Source: Arthrobacter pascens (GTDB lineage: Bacteria; Actinomycetota; Actinomycetes; Actinomycetales; Micrococcaceae). From it: 64,000 nucleotides of DNA. The translations under genes were made by a program, and so were the position numbers. Positions 25,490 through 34,840 of the stretch are shown here, piece after piece (position 1 is the first letter of the stretch; each line of letters begins with the position of its first letter). The stretch covers positions 62,001-126,000 of the forward strand of contig NZ_JAUSXF010000001.1 in assembly GCF_030816475.1 (NCBI RefSeq). The letters run 5' to 3'. Below the pieces are notes generated by a model. That model made no database searches. It saw only the letters and a list, made by a program, of their open reading frames with translations, and was not told where the DNA came from.

Positions 25490-27013
25490 ATGACACAGGA
25501 AACTGCCGAATACATCGCCGCCACCCTCCGCGACGCCCGTAGCGAGAAAGGCTGGACGCAGGGCCAGCTGGCAGCGGAGCTTGGAACCAGCCAAAGCGCC
25601 ATCGCGCGAATGGAGCAGGGCAAGCAGAACCTGAGCCTGAAAATGATCCAGCGGCTGGAGACCATCTTCGGCCGCAGCATCGTCAACGTGGGCAAACCCC
25701 TCATGACGCACCTGCGGGTTGAAGGCGGCCGCACCCTCTCCGGAGCGGTGGACGTCAACAGCAGCAAGAACGCCGGTGTGGCACTGCTGTGCGCCAGCCT
25801 CCTCAATCGCGGCACCACAGTCCTGCGGCGCCTCGCCAGGATCGAGGAGGTCAACAGGATCGTCGAGGTGCTCACCAGCATCGGGGTCGAATGCACCTGG
25901 CTTAACGACAGCGACCTCCGGCTCCGCCGCCCCGCCGTCCTGGAACTTGATTCCATGGATGTCGAGGCCGCCCGCCGCACGCGGAGCGTGATCATGCTCC
26001 TCGGCCCGCTCCTGGACGAGTCAGCCGCATACCGCCTTCCCTATGCAGGCGGCTGCGATCTTGGCACCAGGACCGTGGAACCCCATATGCAGGCGCTGCG
26101 CCAGTTCGGGCTCTCCGTGGAGGCGACGGCCGGTTTCTACACGGTGCAGGCGCCGGCCGAAGATGAGCAGGACCGCTCCTTCGTGCTCACAGAGCGCGGG
26201 GATACTGTCACTGAGAACGCCATCATGGCCGCGGCGCACCGGCGCGGCACCACCGTCATCCGCAACGCGAGCCCCAATTACATGGTCCAGGACCTGTGCT
26301 TCTACCTGCAGATGCTGGGCGTGAGCATCGACGGCGTGGGGACCACGACGCTGAAGATCACCGGGCGGCCGCTGATCGACGTCGACATCGAATATTTCCC
26401 CTCCGAGGACCCCATCGAGGCCATGAGCCTCATCACCGCCGGAATCGTCACCAACTCCGAAGTGACCATCCGCCGGGTCCCCATCGAATTCATGGAGATC
26501 GAGCTGGCCACGCTGGAGCAGATGGGCCAGCAGCTGGAGATTTCCGGCGAGTACATGGCGCGCAACGGCCGCACCCGGCTGGTGGATGTGACCACCAAGC
26601 CTTCCGAGCTGCGCGCTCCGGAGGACAAGATCCATCCCATGCCCTTCCCTGGCCTGAACATCGACAACCTGCCGTTCTTCGCCGTGATCGCCGCCAACGC
26701 GGAGGGACAGACCATGATCCACGACTGGGTTTATGAGAACCGGGCCATCTACCTGACCGAACTGAACAGGCTCGGCGCCCAGGTGCAGTTGCTGGATCCG
26801 CACCGCATCTACGTGAACGGCCCCACCAAATGGCGCGCCGCCGAGGTGGGATGCCCTCCGGCCCTGCGCCCCGCCGCCTGCCTCCTGCTGGCCATGCTTG
26901 CGGCAAGGGGCGTGTCCGAGCTGCGCAATATCTACGTGATTGAGAGAGGCTACGAGGACCTGGCCGAACGGCTCAACACGATCGGCGCGAAAATAGAGTA
27001 CTTCCAGGACTGA
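25490..27013 (+). CDS. UDP-GlcNAc 1-carboxyvinyltransferase (MurA-like) with N-terminal XRE HTH
   Basis: 507 residues: residues 8-62 form an XRE/Cro helix-turn-helix ([27 protein letters not shown]), the rest a MurA/EPT fold. MurA features present are the lysine in [11 protein letters not shown], the loop [14 protein letters not shown] with the PEP-binding cysteine (position 115 in E. coli) and arginine, the aspartate in [10 protein letters not shown], and [12 protein letters not shown] with the C-terminal arginine. The usual DMQAQ is replaced by DNLPF. It could be a cytoplasmic peptidoglycan enzyme with built-in DNA binding, or a regulator on a MurA scaffold. Whether another murA exists is not visible. 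Confidence 0.85.
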   Translation: MTQETAEYIAATLRDARSEKGWTQGQLAAELGTSQSAIARMEQGKQNLSLKMIQRLETIFGRSIVNVGKPLMTHLRVEGGRTLSGAVDVNSSKNAGVALLCASLLNRGTTVLRRLARIEEVNRIVEVLTSIGVECTWLNDSDLRLRRPAVLELDSMDVEAARRTRSVIMLLGPLLDESAAYRLPYAGGCDLGTRTVEPHMQALRQFGLSVEATAGFYTVQAPAEDEQDRSFVLTERGDTVTENAIMAAAHRRGTTVIRNASPNYMVQDLCFYLQMLGVSIDGVGTTTLKITGRPLIDVDIEYFPSEDPIEAMSLITAGIVTNSEVTIRRVPIEFMEIELATLEQMGQQLEISGEYMARNGRTRLVDVTTKPSELRAPEDKIHPMPFPGLNIDNLPFFAVIAANAEGQTMIHDWVYENRAIYLTELNRLGAQVQLLDPHRIYVNGPTKWRAAEVGCPPALRPAACLLLAMLAARGVSELRNIYVIERGYEDLAERLNTIGAKIEYFQD

Positions 27014-27080
27014 GCTTCCCGCTTCGTCACGATGCCTGTGTCCCCGGTCCATCTCCGGCCGCTTGAAGCAGAATATAGAC

Positions 27081-28319
27081 ATGCGTACATTCGGCGTGGA
27101 AGAAGAGCTCCTGATCGTTGATCCGGAGACGGGGGAACCCCTTGCGCTGGCGGACGCCCTGCTTTCCGGCCGGAAGCTCGCGGCCGATGACGCCCCGCAG
27201 GATCTGCATGCGCTGCCCACCAAGGACAAAACCGATCACGACGACATGGGCCTGAGCGCCGAGCTGAAGCTCGAACAGATTGAGACGCAGACCCGGCCCT
27301 GCCTGGAGTATGCGGAGTTGCTGCAGCAGATCCGCGCCGGACGCCTGCTCGCCGACCAGGCCGCCCGCAAGAACGGAGCCAGGGTGGCAGCCCTTGCCAC
27401 ATCCCCGCTCGCCTCCACCACTCACACCACACCGGACCCGCGGTACGCGCGGATGCTTGAGCGGTTCGGCCTGACAGCCCAGGAGCAACTGACCTGTGGC
27501 TTCCACGTCCACACCTTCATCGAGTCGCCCGAGGAAGGCGTGGCCGTGCTGGACAGGATCCGCGACAAGCTGGCCGTTCTTACGGCGCTGAGTGCCAACT
27601 CGCCCTTCTGGAACGGCGTGCCGACGGGGTTCGAAGGCTACCGCACCCAAGCGTGGAACCGGTGGCCGACCTCCGGCCCGTCCGGCATCTTCGGAACCTA
27701 TTCGGCGTACCGGCGGCTTGTGGCCCGTCTGCTCGACAGCGGCGTGATGCTTGATGAAGGCATGATCTACTTCGACGCGCGGCTGTCCAGGAACCATCCC
27801 ACGGTGGAGGTCCGGGTTGCTGATGTCTGCCTTCGGGCGGAGGATGCCGCACTGATTGCCGTGCTGGTGCGGGCACTCGTGGAGTCGGCCAGCCGGGAGT
27901 GGCAGGCGGGCGTGGAACCAGCGCCCGTCCCCACTGTGCTGCTGCGTATGGCCGCCTGGCAGGCAAGCAGCAGTGGTCTTCGCGGCGAACTGCTGGATTT
28001 TGGCACCTTCCGGCCTGCCCCCGCCCATGACGTGGTCCGTTCACTGGTGGATTACCTTGCTCCGGTGCTGTCGGAACAGGGCGAGTTGGGGATTGCCCGC
28101 CAGGGCGTGGAGGATGTCATCTCTCGCGGTACCGGAGCAGCGGAACAGCGGAGGGTGCGTGACGCCGTGATGGAAAAGGCAGCGACCGGCGAAACAGCAG
28201 TCGACGACGGCGGTATGGCCGCCGTCGTCGCCAAGGCCGTGGCCATCAGCATGCGCGGAGCGTCCGGGTTCCCGGAGGAGGACGACGCGCCTGAGCTGCT
28301 GCGGGTCCGGCTGTCGTAA
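27081..28319 (+). CDS. Glutamate-cysteine ligase-like carboxylate-amine ligase (YbdK family)
   Basis: 412 residues of the GCS2/YbdK family. [20 protein letters not shown] starts the ATP-grasp-like core. [34 protein letters not shown] and NSPFWNG are the metal- and substrate-binding segments. Family members make gamma-glutamylcysteine weakly or have unknown ligase activity. The ATG at 27081 gives the family N-terminus; a TTG at 27063 is in frame. It follows HTH-MurA in the same direction by 67 bases. Confidence 0.88.
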   Translation: MRTFGVEEELLIVDPETGEPLALADALLSGRKLAADDAPQDLHALPTKDKTDHDDMGLSAELKLEQIETQTRPCLEYAELLQQIRAGRLLADQAARKNGARVAALATSPLASTTHTTPDPRYARMLERFGLTAQEQLTCGFHVHTFIESPEEGVAVLDRIRDKLAVLTALSANSPFWNGVPTGFEGYRTQAWNRWPTSGPSGIFGTYSAYRRLVARLLDSGVMLDEGMIYFDARLSRNHPTVEVRVADVCLRAEDAALIAVLVRALVESASREWQAGVEPAPVPTVLLRMAAWQASSSGLRGELLDFGTFRPAPAHDVVRSLVDYLAPVLSEQGELGIARQGVEDVISRGTGAAEQRRVRDAVMEKAATGETAVDDGGMAAVVAKAVAISMRGASGFPEEDDAPELLRVRLS

Positions 28320-28387
28320 CGCTGTTCACGCCGGAAGCGGTGCATCGTGCCCGCCACTATCGAGGGCCACGGGTTCTTGGTAGCGCA

Positions 28388-28966
28388 TCAGCTGGGCCCC
28401 ACCGCGGTCTCAACCAGGTAGAAGACAAACGGCGGAATGTCCTTTGTCCCGGCCAGGATGGCGCCGAAAACAGGAGCGCTCGTGGCTGCAGTGATACCCG
28501 ACCACGGTTTCAGAGGCGAAAGCAGCAGCCCGGCCCCCAAAGCTCCCAGTGCGCCGATGTGCAGCCAGGAGTAGGTCAGAAACGGCCAGCTCGCGCCGCG
28601 CCGGTAAGCGAACTTCTCCAGGTCCGAGGCACGGTCCGCGAGGGCGGCAACGAACAGGGGTGCGCCCGCGAGAAGGGCGGCTGCTGCGCCCGCGGCCAGG
28701 TTCTTGGCCGGGCCGGGCTTGGCGGCCTGCGCGAACCGGGCGAAGCCGACAGGCAGGGCGGCGGTGCCGGCCGCCGCCAGGAACTGCCCGGTAATCCAGG
28801 GTCCGCGGCTGCCCTGCAGCATCGCCAGCCTGGCTGCCGGGTCCTTGGTGGCATGCACCATTCCCACAAACGAAATCCCTACTCCCCAGCAGCAGCCTGC
28901 CGCCACGATGACCGCTCCGGCCTGTCGATAAGGCCGGTTGCCCTTCGTTGCCCGCTTCGCGGTCAT
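28388..28966 (-). CDS. Multi-pass membrane protein, unknown function
   Basis: 192 residues with about five hydrophobic segments (QAGAVIVAAGCCWGVGISFV; AAALLAGAPLFVAALADR; LHIGALGALGAGLLLSPLKP). The N-terminus is basic (TAKRATKGNRPYRQ). GGGAGTGAGCC lies before the ATG at 28966. I do not recognise the family. It stands alone between two unrelated genes. Confidence 0.65.
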   Translation of the reverse strand: MTAKRATKGNRPYRQAGAVIVAAGCCWGVGISFVGMVHATKDPAARLAMLQGSRGPWITGQFLAAAGTAALPVGFARFAQAAKPGPAKNLAAGAAAALLAGAPLFVAALADRASDLEKFAYRRGASWPFLTYSWLHIGALGALGAGLLLSPLKPWSGITAATSAPVFGAILAGTKDIPPFVFYLVETAVGPS

Positions 28967-29067
28967 GGCTCACTCCCGTTCCTGAGGATGCGTTGGCCCA
29001 GCGACATCGCGGTTGTGACCATGAAGCTACGCCGACGTACCGCTGAGGTCAACAGGGGAACCACCGG

Positions 29068-29691
29068 TCAGGCACCCGCGGCCAGGCGCACCCCCAACAC
29101 CAGCATCACGACGGCGATGAGGCCGTCAAGTATGCGCCAGGACGACGCCCGTGCGAAGAACGGACGCAGGCTTCGTGCCCCGAATCCCAGCGCACTAAAC
29201 CAGGCGGCGCTGGCGACGATGGCCCCGGCCCCGAACCACCATCGCAAGTCCTGCGCCTGCTGATTGGCAACTGACCCGAGCAGCAGCACGGTGTCCAGGT
29301 AGACGTGCGGATTGAGCCACGTCAGGGCCAGCACTGTAGTGAGCGCTGCACCGGCGCTGAGGGCATTCGGTCCGCCGGATGCCGTGAGGGACCCGGGGCG
29401 AATCGCCCGCCTGGCAGCCATGACGCCGTAACCCACCAGGAACGCGGCTCCGGCATACCGTGCCACCTCCACCACCACAGGACTGGCTTTGATGAGGGTC
29501 CCGATTCCGGCAATGCCCGCGATGATGAGCAGGGCGTCGGAGACGCTGCAGACCAGGACGACGGCGACCACATGCTCGCCCCTGATGCCCTGCCGGAGGA
29601 CAAACGCGTTCTGGCTGCCGATAGCGACGATGAGGGCCAGCCCGGTGCCGAACCCGAGGAGTGCAGGCGCGAGAAGTTGAGTCAGATCCAT
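29068..29691 (-). CDS. lysE: LysE/ArgO-type basic amino acid exporter
   Basis: 207 residues, about six helices. FGTGLALIVAIGSQNAFVLR is the diagnostic LysE/ArgO N-terminal stretch, and LALTWLNPHVYLDTVLLLGS the central NPxxYLDT motif. Exporters of this type remove excess lysine or arginine. GGAGG lies just before the ATG at 29691. It is divergent from a LysG/ArgP-type regulator, the classic pair in which the regulator senses intracellular lysine or arginine. Confidence 0.92.
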   Translation of the reverse strand: MDLTQLLAPALLGFGTGLALIVAIGSQNAFVLRQGIRGEHVVAVVLVCSVSDALLIIAGIAGIGTLIKASPVVVEVARYAGAAFLVGYGVMAARRAIRPGSLTASGGPNALSAGAALTTVLALTWLNPHVYLDTVLLLGSVANQQAQDLRWWFGAGAIVASAAWFSALGFGARSLRPFFARASSWRILDGLIAVVMLVLGVRLAAGA

Positions 29692-29700
29692 ATCCTCCAA

Positions 29701-29760
29701 CGTAAAGCGGCTCGTATAGTTAAGCTAGCTAAACATTTTTACGATACCTAAGGAAAGCTA
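29701..29760. promoter_or_regulatory. Divergent lysE-lysG control region
   Basis: Only 60-70 bases separate the start codons. The stretch is AT-rich against the genome average (ATAGTTAAGCTAGCTAAACA, with the palindrome TTAGCTAGCTAA-like core around AGCTAGCT) and must hold both promoters and the LysG site. Confidence 0.5.
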
Positions 29761-30663
29761 ATGCCAGCACTCCAGTTTGAGCAGCTCCGGACCTTCGCCG
29801 CCGTCATGGAGGAAGGGACGTTGGAAGCTGCGGCTCGCAAATTGGTCGTCACTCCGTCGGCCATTTCCCAGCGGCTGAAGGCGATGGAGGATGCGGCGGG
29901 ACAGATCCTGCTGCAGCGCACCAATCCCGTCCGGCCCACGCCTGCCGGCGAGGCGGTCCTGCGGTTCGCCCGGCAGGTCCGGCAATTGGAGTGGGATGCC
30001 ATGCGGGAACTCGGGGACAGCGGATCCGGGCCGGCAGCCCCGATTCCCCTGGTGGTGAACGCGGATTCGCTCTCCACCTGGTTCCTGCCGGCACTGGCCA
30101 GCCTTCCGCCCGAGCTTGGCGCGTGCTTCGAGCTCCACAGAGAGGACGAGCAGCATTCCACGCAGCTCCTGCGCACCGGGACGGTGATGGCTGCGGTAAC
30201 GGCAACTCCCGAACCGGTCCAGGGGTGCAGCGTGGAACCACTCGGCGTCCTGAGGTACCGGGCCGTGGCCAGCCCCGGCTACATGCGCCGCTGGTGGCCG
30301 GACGGGCCGGACCTCAGGGAAGGCAGCTTGGCCCCCGTCATCGACTTTGACCGCAAGGACGACCTGCAGGAGGGGTTTTTCCGCAAGCTGACCGGGGCGG
30401 GAATTTCCGCGCCGCGGAACTTTGTGCCGTCGTCGGCCGAGTTTGCGCAGGCGATCCGGCTGGCACTGGGGTGGGGATTGTTGCCCGAACAGGAGTGCCG
30501 GGCCGGCATCCTAAACGCGGAGCTCGTGGAGCTGGCCCCTGCCGATCCGGTGGATGTGGCGTTGTATTGGCAGCGGTGGAAGATCGACTCACCACTGCTT
30601 AACCAGCTTTCCGCCGCGGTCCGGGGGACGGCGTCACGGGAGCTCCGCCAGCCTGGCGCCTGA
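29761..30663 (+). CDS. lysG: LysR-family regulator LysG/ArgP
   Basis: 300 residues. The N-terminal HTH (LQFEQLRTFAAVMEEGTLEA, then VTPSAISQRLKAMEDAAGQI) and the following PVRPTPAGEAVLRFARQVRQ are those of the ArgP/IciA/LysG branch. The effector domain begins PLVVNADSLSTWFLPALA, the ArgP signature. AAGGAAAGCTA precedes the ATG. It activates the divergent exporter when lysine or arginine accumulates, by analogy with Corynebacterium LysG. Confidence 0.93.
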   Translation: MPALQFEQLRTFAAVMEEGTLEAAARKLVVTPSAISQRLKAMEDAAGQILLQRTNPVRPTPAGEAVLRFARQVRQLEWDAMRELGDSGSGPAAPIPLVVNADSLSTWFLPALASLPPELGACFELHREDEQHSTQLLRTGTVMAAVTATPEPVQGCSVEPLGVLRYRAVASPGYMRRWWPDGPDLREGSLAPVIDFDRKDDLQEGFFRKLTGAGISAPRNFVPSSAEFAQAIRLALGWGLLPEQECRAGILNAELVELAPADPVDVALYWQRWKIDSPLLNQLSAAVRGTASRELRQPGA

Positions 30664-30793
30664 CCTCTGCCTGTCAGGAAAGCAGTCAGGAGCGCCGCAG
30701 GCATCAGTGCCGGGGACGAAGTGGCCGTACAGCTCGAATTTCAGGCGGGGGAAGGTACCAACTGACAGGCGTACCGCCACCGAGGTGGGCTGC

Positions 30794-32002
30794 TCAGACC
30801 TGCTTCAGCGCCTGTTCCAGATCCCTGATCAGGTCGTCCGCGTCTTCAAGGCCCACGGACAGGCGCACCACGCCGTCAGTCAGGCCAATGGCAGCGCGGC
30901 CTTCGGGTCCCATGGCGCGGTGCGTGGTGGTAGCCGGGTGGGTGATGAGGGATTTCGCATCGCCAAGGTTGTTGGAGATGTCGATGATCCGCAGCGCATC
31001 CAGCAGCGCGAAGGCGGCGTCCTTGCCGGAGCGGGCGCCCGTCGTCGCAAGTTCCAGGGTGAGCACAGTGCCGCCGGCCTTCATCTGCTTGGCCGCGAGC
31101 TCGTACTGCGGGTGCGATTTCAGCAGGGGGTACCTGACCCAGCTCACGGCGGGCTGCTGTTCCAGCCACTCGGCCAGCCGCAGCGCCGTGGCGGAGGAGT
31201 GGTTGACGCGCAGCGCCATCGTCTCCAGTCCCTTGGTGAGGACCCACGCGTTGAAGGCGGACAGGGACGGTCCGGTGTGCCGCATGAGCTGCTTGACCGG
31301 GCCCTCGATGAATTCCTTGGTGCCCAGGATGGCCCCGCCCATGACGCGGCCCTGCCCGTCGATGTGCTTCGTGCCGGAATAGACAACGACGTCGGCGCCC
31401 AGCTGGCCGCAGCGCTGCAGCAGCGGGGTGGCAAAAACGTTGTCGACGACGACGGTCGCACCGGCGGCGTGCGCCAGTTCACTGACCGCGGCGATATCCA
31501 CGATTTCCTGCATGGGGTTGGACGGGGATTCGAAGAAGACTGCAGTGGTGGGCTCCGACAGGGCTGCACGCCACTGGTCCAGGTCCGGCCCGTCAACGAA
31601 GACGGTCTCCACGCCCCAGCGCGGCAGGATGTCGTTCAGGATCACGAAACAGGAACCGAACAGCGAGCGGGCCGCAACTACCCTGTCTCCCGCAGCCAGC
31701 AGGGCACCCAGGGCGGTAAAGACGGCGGACATTCCGGACGCCGTCGCAAAGCACGCTTCGGTGCCTTCCAGGAGCCGGAGCCGTTCCTGGAACGTGGCCA
31801 CTGAGGGGTTGCCGTAGCGGGAGTAGACAAACCGCTCGTCCTCGCCGGTGAAGGCGCGCTCGGCGGCGGCAGCGGATTCGTAGACGAACCCCGAGTTCAG
31901 GAAGACCGGCTCGGTGGTTTCCTGGAAGTTGGTGCGGTCAAGGCCGCCACGGACTGCCTGGGTGTCAGGGCTCCAGCTGGAGGCATCTTCGTTGAAGGTC
32001 AC
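30794..32002 (-). CDS. metZ: O-succinylhomoserine sulfhydrylase
   Basis: 402-residue PLP enzyme of the Cys/Met metabolism family. The PLP lysine is K212 in YSGTKHIDGQGRVMGG. YSRYGNPSVATFQERL (60-75) and TASGMSAVFTALGALLAAGD are cofactor-binding segments. Length, SGTKHIDGQGRV and the pairing with a rhodanese gene match MetZ, which makes homocysteine from O-succinylhomoserine and sulfide. The GTG start follows the rhodanese stop without a gap. It is the last gene of a SAM-riboswitch operon. Confidence 0.93.
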   Translation of the reverse strand: MTFNEDASSWSPDTQAVRGGLDRTNFQETTEPVFLNSGFVYESAAAAERAFTGEDERFVYSRYGNPSVATFQERLRLLEGTEACFATASGMSAVFTALGALLAAGDRVVAARSLFGSCFVILNDILPRWGVETVFVDGPDLDQWRAALSEPTTAVFFESPSNPMQEIVDIAAVSELAHAAGATVVVDNVFATPLLQRCGQLGADVVVYSGTKHIDGQGRVMGGAILGTKEFIEGPVKQLMRHTGPSLSAFNAWVLTKGLETMALRVNHSSATALRLAEWLEQQPAVSWVRYPLLKSHPQYELAAKQMKAGGTVLTLELATTGARSGKDAAFALLDALRIIDISNNLGDAKSLITHPATTTHRAMGPEGRAAIGLTDGVVRLSVGLEDADDLIRDLEQALKQV

Positions 32003-32413
32003 TTAGTTCTTTCCCAGGTTGGTCGGCAGGCCGCGGTTCTTCCAGCCGTTGATGGTGCGCTCGCCGTAGCGGTCGGGATCGCCTTCGAAGCCCTCCAGGA
32101 CGTTATAGGACGTGAAGCCGGCCTGGGTGGCTGCAATGGCGGCGGCCACGGATCGGGCGCCGGAGCGGCACAGGAAGACCAGTTCGGTGGTGGTGTCCTC
32201 CGGCGCCTGCTGGGTGAGCTCCCTGATGAATTCCGGGTTGGGTATCCCGCCCGGGAAAGTCCATTGGATGAAGAGGGGATCGTTGTCCGTTGCCCTGGTG
32301 TCAGGGATGCCGATGTGCGCCCATTCGCCTTCCGTGCGGACGTCGACGAGGATTGCACCTTCCTGCAGCTTGGCCCAGGCTTCGTGCGGCGTGAGGTCTC
32401 CTGCATAGCTCAT
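32003..32413 (-). CDS. Rhodanese-like sulfurtransferase
   Basis: 136-residue single-domain rhodanese. GAILVDVRTEGEWAHIGIPD (19-38) and the active loop VFLCRSGARSVAAA with Cys82 are complete. It is expected to carry a persulfide and could feed sulfur to MetZ, encoded immediately downstream. It is longer than a minimal rhodanese because of the insertion DNDPLFIQWTFPGGIPNPEF, common in the MetZ-linked type. The ATG overlaps the upstream stop (ATGA). Confidence 0.92.
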   Translation of the reverse strand: MSYAGDLTPHEAWAKLQEGAILVDVRTEGEWAHIGIPDTRATDNDPLFIQWTFPGGIPNPEFIRELTQQAPEDTTTELVFLCRSGARSVAAAIAATQAGFTSYNVLEGFEGDPDRYGERTINGWKNRGLPTNLGKN

Positions 32414-32667
32414 GCGTGGCCCTCGCCCTCGAACTCGAGGTCTTCTACGGCGGTGGCGACGGCGGCATCCGCACTGGCGATGGCCGCCGGGAGGATCAGG
32501 GCCTGTGCAACGATAACGCTGCTGCCGTTGAAGGTTGCGGCCGGGCTGCCGTGCAGCACGTAGCCTTCGCCCAGGGCGCTGGAGATCCGTTCGCAGAAGG
32601 CACGGTCGTCCGGCCCGGTGATCAGTCGGTAGGACAGCTTTTCTTCAGGGGCAGGTGCCTCAGACAC
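32410..32667 (-). CDS. DUF1737 domain-containing protein
   Basis: 85 residues from the GTG at 32667, with AAGGAG seven bases upstream. YRLITGPDDRAFCERISSAL and YVLHGSPAATFNG are the DUF1737 core, a short family of unknown function. It is the first gene after the SAM riboswitch and overlaps the rhodanese gene, so it is likely a methionine-regulated accessory of the sulfhydrylation operon. Confidence 0.85.
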   Translation of the reverse strand: MSEAPAPEEKLSYRLITGPDDRAFCERISSALGEGYVLHGSPAATFNGSSVIVAQALILPAAIASADAAVATAVEDLEFEGEGHA

Positions 32668-32702
32668 GAGGGATCTCCTTCTTTCACGCTTGCAGCTCGA
32701 AT

Positions 32703-32797
32703 GGTCGATATGCCGAGTATTCACCTGAGGCACCCCGCCGCGAAAGGGAGGGTTGCCGACCGGCCAGTCAGGGCTTGGCGCCGGTTCTCATTACTGC
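32703..32797 (-). ncRNA. SAM riboswitch, SAM-IV type
   Basis: Reading the reverse strand from 32797: GAGAACCGGCGCCAAGCCC, CTGACTGGCCGGTCGGCAACC, CTCC, CGCGGCGGGGTGCCTCAGGT, then GAATACTCGGC. The GCCAAGCCC, GGCAACCCTCC and CGCGGNGGGGTGCC blocks in this order are typical of the actinobacterial SAM-IV class. It heads the DUF1737-rhodanese-metZ transcript, a methionine-synthesis unit, so it should shut expression off when S-adenosylmethionine is high. Confidence 0.85.
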
Positions 32798-32885
32798 TCA
32801 AAAACGTAACACTTGGCACGCCGCCCCGCACCGCCGTCGTCGTCATGTTCCGTAACCAACCGTCACGGGTGCAACGAGGGCCGGG

Positions 32886-34082
32886 TCAGGCCTTGAGGAT
32901 GAGGGCTTCCCCCTGACCGCCGCCGCCACAGAGGGCTACCACTCCGGTGCCGCCGCCGCGGCGCTTGAGTGCCAGCGCCTGATGGAGCACCAGCCGGGCC
33001 CCGGAGGCGCCGACGGGATGGCCCAGGGCGATCGCGCCGCCCTCGGCGTTGATCCGGCCCGTCGGAATTCCCAGGTCTTTCGCTGACTGGATGATGACCG
33101 ACGCAAACGCCTCGTTGATCTCGATGAGATCCAGGTCCGTCACCTCGAGCCCTTCAAGCTTGAGTGCCTGTTCGATGGCCCGTGATGGCTGGGAGTGCAG
33201 CGAAGCGTCAGGGCCGGCGGTCTGGCCGTGGCTGCCGATCTCGGCAATCCAGCTGAGTCCGGCCCGCTGGGCTGCCGCCTTACTGGCAACCACGACGGCG
33301 GCGGCGCCGTCGGAGAGCGGAGAGGCAGAACCTGCGGTGATGGTGGCCGACTCAGCCGTGGAGAACGCAGGTTTGAGCGCTGCCAGCGCTTCCGGCGTCG
33401 TTCCGGGCCTGATGCCCTCATCGGAATCCACAACCAGCGCCGGACCCCGCCGCTGCGGAATCCCCACGGGTGCTATCTCCTCAGCCAGGAACCCGGCGGA
33501 CCGTGCGGCCTCGGAGCGCTGGTGGGACCGCGCGGCAACCTCGTCCTGCCCCGCCCGGCTGATCCCCCGCTCGGCGTTGCCCGCATCGGTCGCCGCGCCC
33601 TGCAGCACACCGGAAACGGGATCCTGCAGGGCGTCCCCGTTCAGCGAATCCACCAGCGGGGCATCGCCTATGGCCACCCCGGTGCGCAGCCCGCGGAGCA
33701 GGTGCGGGGCGTTGCTCATGGACTCCTGGCCTGCTGCGACGATGAAATCAGCTTCGCCCGCCCGGATCATCCGGGCAGCATCAATCACGGCCGTGAGCCC
33801 GGAGAGGCAGAGCTTATTGATGGTGACCGTGGGAACATCCCAGCCGATGCCGGCGGCGAGGCTTGACTGGCGTGCCGGACCCTGGCCCGCACCAGCCTGG
33901 ATGACCTGGCCAACGATCACGGCCTGGACCTGTCCAGCGGCCACGCCGGTCCGCTCCAGCGCATGGCGGATGGCATGTGCGCCCAGCTCGGTGGACGCCA
34001 GCGGGGCGAGGCTGCCGCGGAAGCGCCCGAACGGAGTACGGGCGCCGCCGAGGATGACGGCAGTACGGGCGTCGTTGTTCAT
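32886..34082 (-). CDS. Acetyl-CoA acetyltransferase (thiolase)
   Basis: 398 residues. All thiolase motifs are present: the nucleophile Cys92 in TINKLCLSGLTAV, NEAFASVIIQ, the histidine in GGAIALGHPVGASGARLV, and the second catalytic cysteine in VVALCGGGGQGEA. Length and motifs fit the degradative/biosynthetic acetoacetyl-CoA thiolase group. The ATG at 34082 overlaps the upstream GNAT stop by four bases. An open frame continues upstream to 34988, but that part is out of phase with the GNAT gene and has no family resemblance. Confidence 0.93.
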   Translation of the reverse strand: MNNDARTAVILGGARTPFGRFRGSLAPLASTELGAHAIRHALERTGVAAGQVQAVIVGQVIQAGAGQGPARQSSLAAGIGWDVPTVTINKLCLSGLTAVIDAARMIRAGEADFIVAAGQESMSNAPHLLRGLRTGVAIGDAPLVDSLNGDALQDPVSGVLQGAATDAGNAERGISRAGQDEVAARSHQRSEAARSAGFLAEEIAPVGIPQRRGPALVVDSDEGIRPGTTPEALAALKPAFSTAESATITAGSASPLSDGAAAVVVASKAAAQRAGLSWIAEIGSHGQTAGPDASLHSQPSRAIEQALKLEGLEVTDLDLIEINEAFASVIIQSAKDLGIPTGRINAEGGAIALGHPVGASGARLVLHQALALKRRGGGTGVVALCGGGGQGEALILKA

Positions 34083-34735
34083 GACGGAGTGCCTTTCGGT
34101 GCGCCGCTGGCAGTGGCCTGGGCTTCGTGGAGGATGACCTGGTGGAGAAGGTGGTCCTGCCAGCTGCCGGCGATTTTCAGGTAGTTCGGTGCCACACCGA
34201 TTTCCTGGAAGCCGTTGTGCTGAAGTATTTTCCGTGATGCCCGGTTGTGAATCAGGGTGGCGGCCTGCACCCGGTGAAGGCCCAGGTCCTCTCGGGCATA
34301 ATCCACGGCGAACTTCACCGCTGCGGATCCGATTCCCTGGCCAGTGACGTCCTGGTCCACCCAGTACCCGAGGTTGGCGCTGAGGAACGGCCCGCGGACA
34401 ATGCCTGTCAGCGTGATGGCGCCGATGATGCGTTCGCCGGCCAGAAGGATCCACGGCATCTCCTGCCCGGCGGCATGCTGGGCGAGTTTGCTGTGGATGA
34501 TGGTCAGTTGGTGCCAGGGGGTGAAGAATTCCTCGTCCCGGGCAGGCTCCCAAGGAGCCAGATGTTCCCGGTTCCGGACATAGGCCTCGCTCAAGCGGGC
34601 TGCATCGTCCCGCTCGAGCAGCCGCACGTGGATGCCGTGAGCCAGCTGAGAGGACGGTCTGCCGGGCGTCATCCTGGACGCATTCGCTCTGGTACCCGTG
34701 CTGGAAGATGGTATCCGGCCGGCGGATTGAGTCAT
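34079..34735 (-). CDS. GNAT N-acetyltransferase, RimJ/RimL type
   Basis: 218 residues with a hydrophilic leader of about 35. The core runs VRLLERDDAARLSEAYVRNR, then WILLAGERIIGAITLTGI, NLGYWVDQDVTGQGIGSAAV (acetyl-CoA P-loop Q/RxxGxG/A), and VQAATLIHNRASRKILQHNG, with YLKIAGSWQDHLLHQV near the end. RimJ/L relatives acetylate N-termini of ribosomal proteins or small amines; the substrate is not known. It is translationally coupled to the thiolase gene. Confidence 0.9.
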   Translation of the reverse strand: MTQSAGRIPSSSTGTRANASRMTPGRPSSQLAHGIHVRLLERDDAARLSEAYVRNREHLAPWEPARDEEFFTPWHQLTIIHSKLAQHAAGQEMPWILLAGERIIGAITLTGIVRGPFLSANLGYWVDQDVTGQGIGSAAVKFAVDYAREDLGLHRVQAATLIHNRASRKILQHNGFQEIGVAPNYLKIAGSWQDHLLHQVILHEAQATASGAPKGTPS

Positions 34736-34752
34736 GGTTCCACCCTATCGGG

Positions 34753-34788
34753 ACGACGGAGGGCGGGCACCAGCCCGCCCTCTGTCGT
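34753..34788 (-). terminator. Strong hairpin upstream of the GNAT gene
   Basis: ACGACGGAGGGCGGGC (34753-34768) and GCCCGCCCTCTGTCGT (34773-34788) pair over 16 positions with one mismatch (a G-U pair in one RNA strand) and an ACCA loop. It lies behind the small gene at 34841-35095 and probably ends that transcript. No T-run. Confidence 0.55.
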
Positions 34789-34840
34789 GTGCCAGCCCGC
34801 TGTCGTGGCGTTTGCGTCGGGCAGTGGATGTTCCGCTCCG

